Assembly (NCBI RefSeq): GCF_900091575.1
Contig: NZ_FMCR01000006.1
Coordinates: 124,001 to 188,000 of the forward strand
Length of the DNA stretch: 64,000 nucleotides
Direction: 5' to 3'
DNA from: Micromonospora saelicesensis
Lineage (GTDB): Bacteria > Actinomycetota > Actinomycetes > Mycobacteriales > Micromonosporaceae
Positions 59,501 through 64,000 of the stretch are shown here, one piece after another. Every line of letters starts with the position of its first letter. The first letter of the stretch is position 1. Below the pieces are notes generated by a model. It was not told the DNA's origin, searched no databases, and saw nothing but the letters and a program-made list of their open reading frames with translations. Both the position numbers and the translations under genes were made by a program.

Positions 59501-61507
59501 TCAGGGCAGGTCGTTGGCGTGACGGATGACCGTCACCAGGTCGTCGATGATGCCGGTGAGGGCGAAGTCCTTCGGGGTGAAGACCCGGGCGACCCCGGCC
59601 GCCCGGAGGGTGTCCGCGTCGCTGGCCGGGATGATGCCGCCCACCACCACCGGCAGGTCCGGCCGGCCGGCGGCGCGTAGCCCGTCGAGCACCGCAGGCA
59701 CGGCGGCCAGGTGCGACCCGGAGAGCACGGAGAGCCCGACCAGGTCGACGTCCTCTTCCACGGCGGCGGCGACGATCTGCCCTGCGGTCAACCGGATGCC
59801 CTGGTAGACGACCTCGAAGCCGGCGTCGCGGGCGCGTACCGCGATCTGCTCCGCGCCGTTGGAGTGCCCGTCCAGGCCGGGTTTGCCGACCAGTAGCCGC
59901 AGCCGACCGCTGCCCAACTCCCGCGCGGTGGCGGTGACCCGCTCGCGGACCGCCACGAGGCCCGGCTCCCCACCGCCGCCGGTGGCACCGGCCAGGCCGG
60001 TCGGTGCCCGGTACTCGCCGAAGACCTGGCGCAGCGCGCCGGCCCACTCGCCGGTGGTCACCCCGGCCCGCACGCATTCCAGGGTGGCCGGCATCAGGTT
60101 GGTGGTGGTCGCGGCGTCCGCGCGCAGCCGGGCCAGCGCCGCGTCGACGACGGCCGCGTCCCGGTCGGCCCGCCACCGGCGTACGCCGTCCACGGCGGCC
60201 GCCTCGACCGCGGGATCGACCTGCTCGACGGCGCCCGCGCCGGCGGCGGTCAGCGGGGAGCGTTCGGTCTCGGTGTACCGGTTGACCCCGACCACCACGT
60301 CGGCACCGGACTCCATCCGCCGACGGCGCTCGGCCAGCGACGCGACAAGCGCGCTCTTGAGGTAGCCGGTCTCCACGGCGGCGACGACGCCGCCCAGATC
60401 CAGAACCTTGTCCAGCTCGACCCGCGCCCCGGTGACGACCTCGTCGACCAGCGCGGTCATCACGTGCGAGCCGGCGAAGAGGTCGGGATATTCGAGCAGA
60501 TCCGACTCGTACGCCAGGACCTGCTGCATCCGCAGCGACCACTGCTGGTCCCACGGGCGAGGCAGGCCGAGCGCCTCGTTCCAGGCGGGCAGTTGGACCG
60601 CGCGGGCCCTGGCGTCGCGGGACATCGTCACGCCGAGCATCTCCAGCACGATGCGCTGGATGTTGTTCTCCGGCTGCGCCTCGGTGAGGCCGAGCGAGTT
60701 GACCTGCACGCCGTAGCGGAACCGCCGTTGCCTGGCGTCGGTGACCCCGTACCGGTCCCGGGTGATCTCGTCCCAGAGCACGCCGAACGCGCGCATCTTG
60801 GCGATCTCCTCGACGAAGCGCACCCCGGCGTTGACGAAGAACGAGATCCGCTGGACCACGTCGCCCATCCGCTCGGCCGGCACCTGGCCGGAGTCACGGA
60901 CCGCATCGAGCACGGCGACCGCGGTGGCCAGCGCGAAGCCGACCTCCTGCACGGGCGTGGCGCCGGCCTCCTGAAGGTGGTACGAGCAGATGTTGACCGG
61001 GTTCCACCGGGGCATCTCACGCAGCGTGTACGCCACCACGTCGGCGGTGAGCCGCAGCGACGCCGCCGGCGGAAAGATGTAGGTCCCCCGGGACAGGTAC
61101 TCCTTGATGATGTCGTTCTGGGTGGTGCCGGCGCAGCGGGCCAGGTCGGCGCCCTGCTCCAGTCCGACGGTGCCGTACAGGGCGAGCAGCCACATCGCCG
61201 GGGCGTTGATGGTCATCGAGGTGTTCGTGTCGGCGAGCGGGAGGCCGTCGAAGAGCGCCCGCATGTCGCCGAGGTGGGCCACCGGTACGCCGACCCGCCC
61301 GACCTCGCCGGAGGCGAGTTCGTGGTCCGGGTCGTACCCGGTCTGGGTGGGCAGGTCGAAGGCGACCGACAGGCCGGTCTGCCCCTTCGCCAGGTTGCGG
61401 CGGAAGAGGGCGTTGGTCGCAGCGGCCGACGAGTGGCCGGCGTAGGTGCGCATCACCCACGGGCGGTCCCGCTCGGGCAACCGGCTCGCAGATGCCGTCT
61501 CATCCAT
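59501..61507 (-). CDS. meaA: ethylmalonyl-CoA mutase (MeaA type)
   Basis: B12-dependent mutase converting (2R)-ethylmalonyl-CoA to methylsuccinyl-CoA. The 668-residue chain holds the substrate domain with the MeaA-type motif WVMRTYAGHSSA, then KEYLSRGTYIFPP. A fused C-terminal B12 domain has GKPGLDGHSNGAEQIA (DxHxxG), LSVLSGSH and VVGGIIP. It thus needs no separate small subunit, unlike IcmA. The ATG at 61507 has no ribosome site. A shared operator palindrome starts nine bases upstream, so the message is probably leaderless with the site over its promoter. Confidence 0.94.
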   Translation of the reverse strand: MDETASASRLPERDRPWVMRTYAGHSSAAATNALFRRNLAKGQTGLSVAFDLPTQTGYDPDHELASGEVGRVGVPVAHLGDMRALFDGLPLADTNTSMTINAPAMWLLALYGTVGLEQGADLARCAGTTQNDIIKEYLSRGTYIFPPAASLRLTADVVAYTLREMPRWNPVNICSYHLQEAGATPVQEVGFALATAVAVLDAVRDSGQVPAERMGDVVQRISFFVNAGVRFVEEIAKMRAFGVLWDEITRDRYGVTDARQRRFRYGVQVNSLGLTEAQPENNIQRIVLEMLGVTMSRDARARAVQLPAWNEALGLPRPWDQQWSLRMQQVLAYESDLLEYPDLFAGSHVMTALVDEVVTGARVELDKVLDLGGVVAAVETGYLKSALVASLAERRRRMESGADVVVGVNRYTETERSPLTAAGAGAVEQVDPAVEAAAVDGVRRWRADRDAAVVDAALARLRADAATTTNLMPATLECVRAGVTTGEWAGALRQVFGEYRAPTGLAGATGGGGEPGLVAVRERVTATARELGSGRLRLLVGKPGLDGHSNGAEQIAVRARDAGFEVVYQGIRLTAGQIVAAAVEEDVDLVGLSVLSGSHLAAVPAVLDGLRAAGRPDLPVVVGGIIPASDADTLRAAGVARVFTPKDFALTGIIDDLVTVIRHANDLP

Positions 61508-61516
61508 GGCCGGAGT

Positions 61517-61532
61517 CTAAGTTACCGTTCAG
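61517..61532. promoter_or_regulatory. acyl-CoA regulon palindrome, meaA site
   Basis: CTAAGTTACCGTTCAG ends nine bases before the meaA start. Read leftward, TAACTTAGACT overlaps where a -10 box would be for a leaderless message. The right half equals the ccr and hydroxyacyl-CoA dehydrogenase sites. Confidence 0.55.
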
Positions 61533-61657
61533 TAAAAGGAGCTGTGGAAAACCACACAGGTCCATGTCGGGGACGTCCGGGTGCCAAGCACCCGCAGTGG
61601 CGCGGACCACCACACCCCGGGCAACAGGCCTTGTGGCCAGGGCGCACACTTGACGGC

Positions 61658-62509
61658 ATGGATGACGAGCTGGCCATCTCCGTCCGAGGGCTGCGCAAGG
61701 CGTACGGCGACAACGTGGCGGTGGCGGGCGTGGATCTGGACGTCCACCGCGGCGAGGTGTTCGCGTTGCTCGGCCCGAACGGCGCCGGCAAGACCACCAC
61801 GGTGGAGATCCTGGAGGGCTACCGCCGCCGGGACGCCGGCGAGGTCACCGTCCTCGGCGTCGACCCGGCCCACCCGGATGCCGACTGGCGCTCCCGGGTC
61901 GGCATCGTGCTTCAGGGCACCGGCGAGTTCGACGAGCTGACAGTGGCCGAGGTGATCCGGCACTTCTCCGGCTTCTACCCCGACGCGGACGACCCGGACA
62001 AGGTGATCGAGCGGGTCGGGCTGGCCGACAAGGCGAAGGCCCGGACGCACACCCTCTCCGGGGGGCAGAAGCGCCGCCTGGACGTGGCCCTGGGCATCAT
62101 CGGCCGTCCCGAGCTGCTCTTCCTCGACGAGCCGACCACCGGTTTCGACCCGGAGGCCCGCCGTGAGTTCTGGGAGCTGATCCGCGACCTCGCCGCGGCC
62201 GGCACCACAATCGTGCTCACCACCCACTACCTGGACGAGGCCGAGGCCCTCGCCGACCGGGTCGGCGTGATCGCCGGCGGCCGGCTGGTCGAGGTCGCCG
62301 CTCCCAATCGGCTGGGCAATCGGCAGGAGGCCCTCGCGACGGTCTCCTGGCGTACCCCGGAAGGGACGCTGGAAAGCGCGCAGAGCGCGACGCCGACGGC
62401 CTTCGTGGCCGACCTCGCCGCGCGCTACGGCGGCGAGGTCCCCGGGCTCACGGTGACCCGGCCGACTCTGGAGGACGTCTACCTCACCATGATCGGACAC
62501 GCGCGATGA
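61658..62509 (+). CDS. ABC transporter ATP-binding protein (drug/antibiotic-exporter type)
   Basis: A 283-residue ATPase: Walker A LLGPNGAGKTTT, Q-loop IVLQGTGEF, signature LSGGQKRRLDVAL, Walker B LLFLDEPTTGFDP and the H-loop LTTHYLDEAEALADRV. This is the DrrA/CcmA-like exporter class. The ATG at 61658 has no ribosome site and may be leaderless; upstream in-frame sequence is antisense to meaA. It overlaps the permease start by four bases (ATGA). Substrate unknown. Confidence 0.93.
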   Translation: MDDELAISVRGLRKAYGDNVAVAGVDLDVHRGEVFALLGPNGAGKTTTVEILEGYRRRDAGEVTVLGVDPAHPDADWRSRVGIVLQGTGEFDELTVAEVIRHFSGFYPDADDPDKVIERVGLADKAKARTHTLSGGQKRRLDVALGIIGRPELLFLDEPTTGFDPEARREFWELIRDLAAAGTTIVLTTHYLDEAEALADRVGVIAGGRLVEVAAPNRLGNRQEALATVSWRTPEGTLESAQSATPTAFVADLAARYGGEVPGLTVTRPTLEDVYLTMIGHAR

Positions 62510-63351
62510 CGACCACGACGAAGCCGGCGACGCCGGTCACCGCGACCCGCGGCCGGCGGCCGGGTGCCGGCGCGCTCGCCCTGCGCCAGGGCCGACTGGA
62601 GATCACCCAGTTCCTGCGCAGCCGGGAGTCGGTGGTCTTCACGATGGGCTTCCCCATCATCATGATCCTGATCTTCGCGTCGATCTTCGACGGCACGATC
62701 GGCGGCGGGGTCAAGTTCACCCAGTACTTCATCACCGGCATGATCGCCACCGGCCTGATGACTGTGAGCTTCCAGAACCTCGGCATCTGGATCCCGATCG
62801 AGCGGGACCGGGGCGTGCTCAAGCGCTACCGGGGCACGCCGATGCCGAAGTGGGTCTGGTTCGCCGGCAAAGTGATCATGGTGGTGGCGATCGGGATCGC
62901 CGAGACGGTGCTGCTGCTGGCCGTCGCGGTGGCGCTGTTCGACCTGGACCTGCCGGGCACCGCCGCGAAGTGGTTCACCTTCGGCTGGGTCGCCGTGCTC
63001 GGGGTGACCGCGTGCACCCTGTGCGGCATCGCGATCTCGTCGCTGGCCCGCACCGCCCGCAGCGGCTCGGCGGTGGTCACTCCGGTGGCCCTGGTGCTCC
63101 AGTTCATCTCCGGGGTGTTCTTCGTCTTCACCGACCTGCCCACCTGGATGCAGCAGGTGGCGGCGGTTTTCCCGCTCAAGTGGATGTGCCAGGGGCTGCG
63201 GTCGGTGTTCCTGCCGGAGAGCTTCGGCGCCCAGGAGCCGGGTGGCTCGTTCGAGCTGGGCCGGGTGGCGGTGGTGCTGGCCCTGTGGTGCGTGATCGGC
63301 GTGGTGCTCTGCCTGACCACCTTCCGCTGGACCACCAAGCGCGACGGCTGA
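62506..63351 (+). CDS. ABC-2 type transporter permease
   Basis: A 281-residue permease with six spans, starting after about 40 residues (VVFTMGFPIIMILIFASIFD) and ending GRVAVVLALWCVIGVVLCLT. The segment WIPIERDRGVLKRYRGTPMP is typical of DrrB-type exporter permeases. It is translationally coupled to the ATPase gene through the ATGA overlap; the pair is a complete half-size exporter. Confidence 0.93.
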   Translation: MTTTTKPATPVTATRGRRPGAGALALRQGRLEITQFLRSRESVVFTMGFPIIMILIFASIFDGTIGGGVKFTQYFITGMIATGLMTVSFQNLGIWIPIERDRGVLKRYRGTPMPKWVWFAGKVIMVVAIGIAETVLLLAVAVALFDLDLPGTAAKWFTFGWVAVLGVTACTLCGIAISSLARTARSGSAVVTPVALVLQFISGVFFVFTDLPTWMQQVAAVFPLKWMCQGLRSVFLPESFGAQEPGGSFELGRVAVVLALWCVIGVVLCLTTFRWTTKRDG

Positions 63352-63399
63352 CCCCTTTCCGGGGCCCCCGATCCGCCCCGGGGCTGCCAGACTCTGACG

Positions 63400-64000
63400 A
63401 TGGCCGCTCGACCGACCCGGCGCGGGCTCCTGCTGGCGGGGGCAGGGGCGACGGCGCTGGCGGTCGGGGTCGGCTGGACGGCCCGCGACCTGATCCGCCC
63501 GTCGCCGACGCGACCCGTCCCCCCGGACGCGCCGGCCGGCGACGAGCGACTGGTCAGCCGCCCGTCCGCCGCACGTGGCCGCTCGGTCGACTTCTACACC
63601 GCCGTCCCGGACGGGCACGGCGACGGTCAGGGGTTGCCGGTCTGCCTGGTGCTGCACGGCGCGTCCACGACCGCACGGGACTTTCCCGGGCTCGGCCTGG
63701 GGCGCTTCCTGACCGACGCGGTGCGTCGTGGTGCGCCGCCGTTCGTGCTCGCCGGAGCGACCGGCGACCGCCTCTCCTGGCGCCCCGCCGGCCGGGACGA
63801 CCCGCAGCGGATGGTGCGTGAGGAGTTGCCGGCCTGGTGCGCCGAGCAGGGCTTCGACGCCACCCGACTGGCGGCCTGGGGCTGGTCCATGGGTGGCTTC
63901 GGCTCGCTGTTGCTCGCCGCCACCTGGCCGGGGCTGCTCCGGGCGGTGGCGGCGTTCTCCCCCGCCGTGGCGCCCGGTGATGCCGTCTTCGCGGGTGTCG
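63400..64000 (+). CDS. Tat-secreted alpha/beta hydrolase/esterase (cut by the right edge)
   Basis: The frame is open from ATG 63400 to the window end, 200 codons. It begins with a twin-arginine signal (TRRGLLLAGAGATALAVG), so export in folded form is likely. The hydrolase fold shows LVLHGASTTARDF (oxyanion region) and nucleophile Ser in GWSMGGFGS. It resembles secreted S-formylglutathione-hydrolase/esterase-D-like enzymes. The rest of the fold, including the catalytic Asp and His, is outside the window. Confidence 0.85.
   Translation, partial: MAARPTRRGLLLAGAGATALAVGVGWTARDLIRPSPTRPVPPDAPAGDERLVSRPSAARGRSVDFYTAVPDGHGDGQGLPVCLVLHGASTTARDFPGLGLGRFLTDAVRRGAPPFVLAGATGDRLSWRPAGRDDPQRMVREELPAWCAEQGFDATRLAAWGWSMGGFGSLLLAATWPGLLRAVAAFSPAVAPGDAVFAGV

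Noticed and set aside
1..64000. tRNA, rRNA, insertion sequences, prophage or integrative element
   Set aside because: No tRNA cloverleaf motif, rRNA segment, transposase, integrase or phage gene could be recognised by reading the sequence and ORFs.
1..64000. Secondary-metabolite biosynthetic cluster
   Set aside because: ccr, icmA and an ABC exporter can accompany such clusters, but no polyketide synthase, NRPS, terpene or RiPP gene is present.

Overview
The window is GC-rich (roughly 70% or more by eye) actinobacterial chromosome. NucS-type mismatch repair, SigE-family sigma factor, conservon (cvn) operon, Scy/FilP-like cytoskeletal pair, DUF397 and AbiEi/DUF559 accessory genes, a xylose locus with ROK regulator and a GH6 cellulase together suggest a filamentous soil actinomycete, most likely Micromonosporaceae (Micromonospora-like). 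The genus is an inference. No rRNA, tRNA, insertion sequence, prophage or CRISPR array was seen.

Layout. 1-3.1 kb: xylose catabolism (xylB cut by the window edge, xylA, divergent ROK regulator). 3.2-6.7 kb: two PP2C/SpoIIE-type phosphatase genes around a MarR regulator. 6.7-11.4 kb: a polyprenyl sugar-phosphate transferase, a secreted binding-protein/VWA fusion and a lactonase-type propeller. 11.4-15.2 kb: a complete four-gene conservon. 15.5-19.9 kb: two genes sharing a C-terminal domain, then a sodium:solute symporter with a small membrane partner. 20-24.3 kb: a secreted CBM2-GH6 cellulase with a CebR/CelR-like operator, then a charged-repeat surface protein and a class F sortase. 24.4-34.2 kb: giant NAD-glutamate dehydrogenase, a lipoprotein class B PBP, an arginase-family enzyme with a repeat tail, and a CnoX-like protein.

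34.3-41.8 kb and 51.8-61.5 kb hold acyl-CoA genes: icmA, meaB, thiolase, methylmalonyl-CoA epimerase, crotonyl-CoA carboxylase/reductase (ccr), a double-length 3-hydroxyacyl-CoA dehydrogenase and meaA. Together these cover most of the acetyl-CoA to methylsuccinyl-CoA half of the ethylmalonyl-CoA pathway, plus the butyryl/isobutyryl-CoA link. Five of their upstream regions carry versions of one 16-bp imperfect palindrome (CTTAGCGATCGTTCAG type). They look like a single regulon whose regulator is not in the window.

42.3-45.8 kb: tandem FilP-like and Scy-like coiled-coil genes. 45.85-47.6 kb: a small accessory island in which an AbiEi/DUF559 (Vsr-fold nuclease-like) gene is bracketed by two related about 47-51 bp hairpins. 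The hairpin sequences differ by compensatory base-pair changes. This is the most likely undescribed element here. 47.6-64 kb: AI-2E transporter, hydrolases, SigE-family sigma factor with its membrane partner, FHA protein, aldehyde dehydrogenase, methyltransferase, nucS, DUF4126 and DUF1540 proteins, an ABC exporter and a Tat-secreted esterase cut by the window end.
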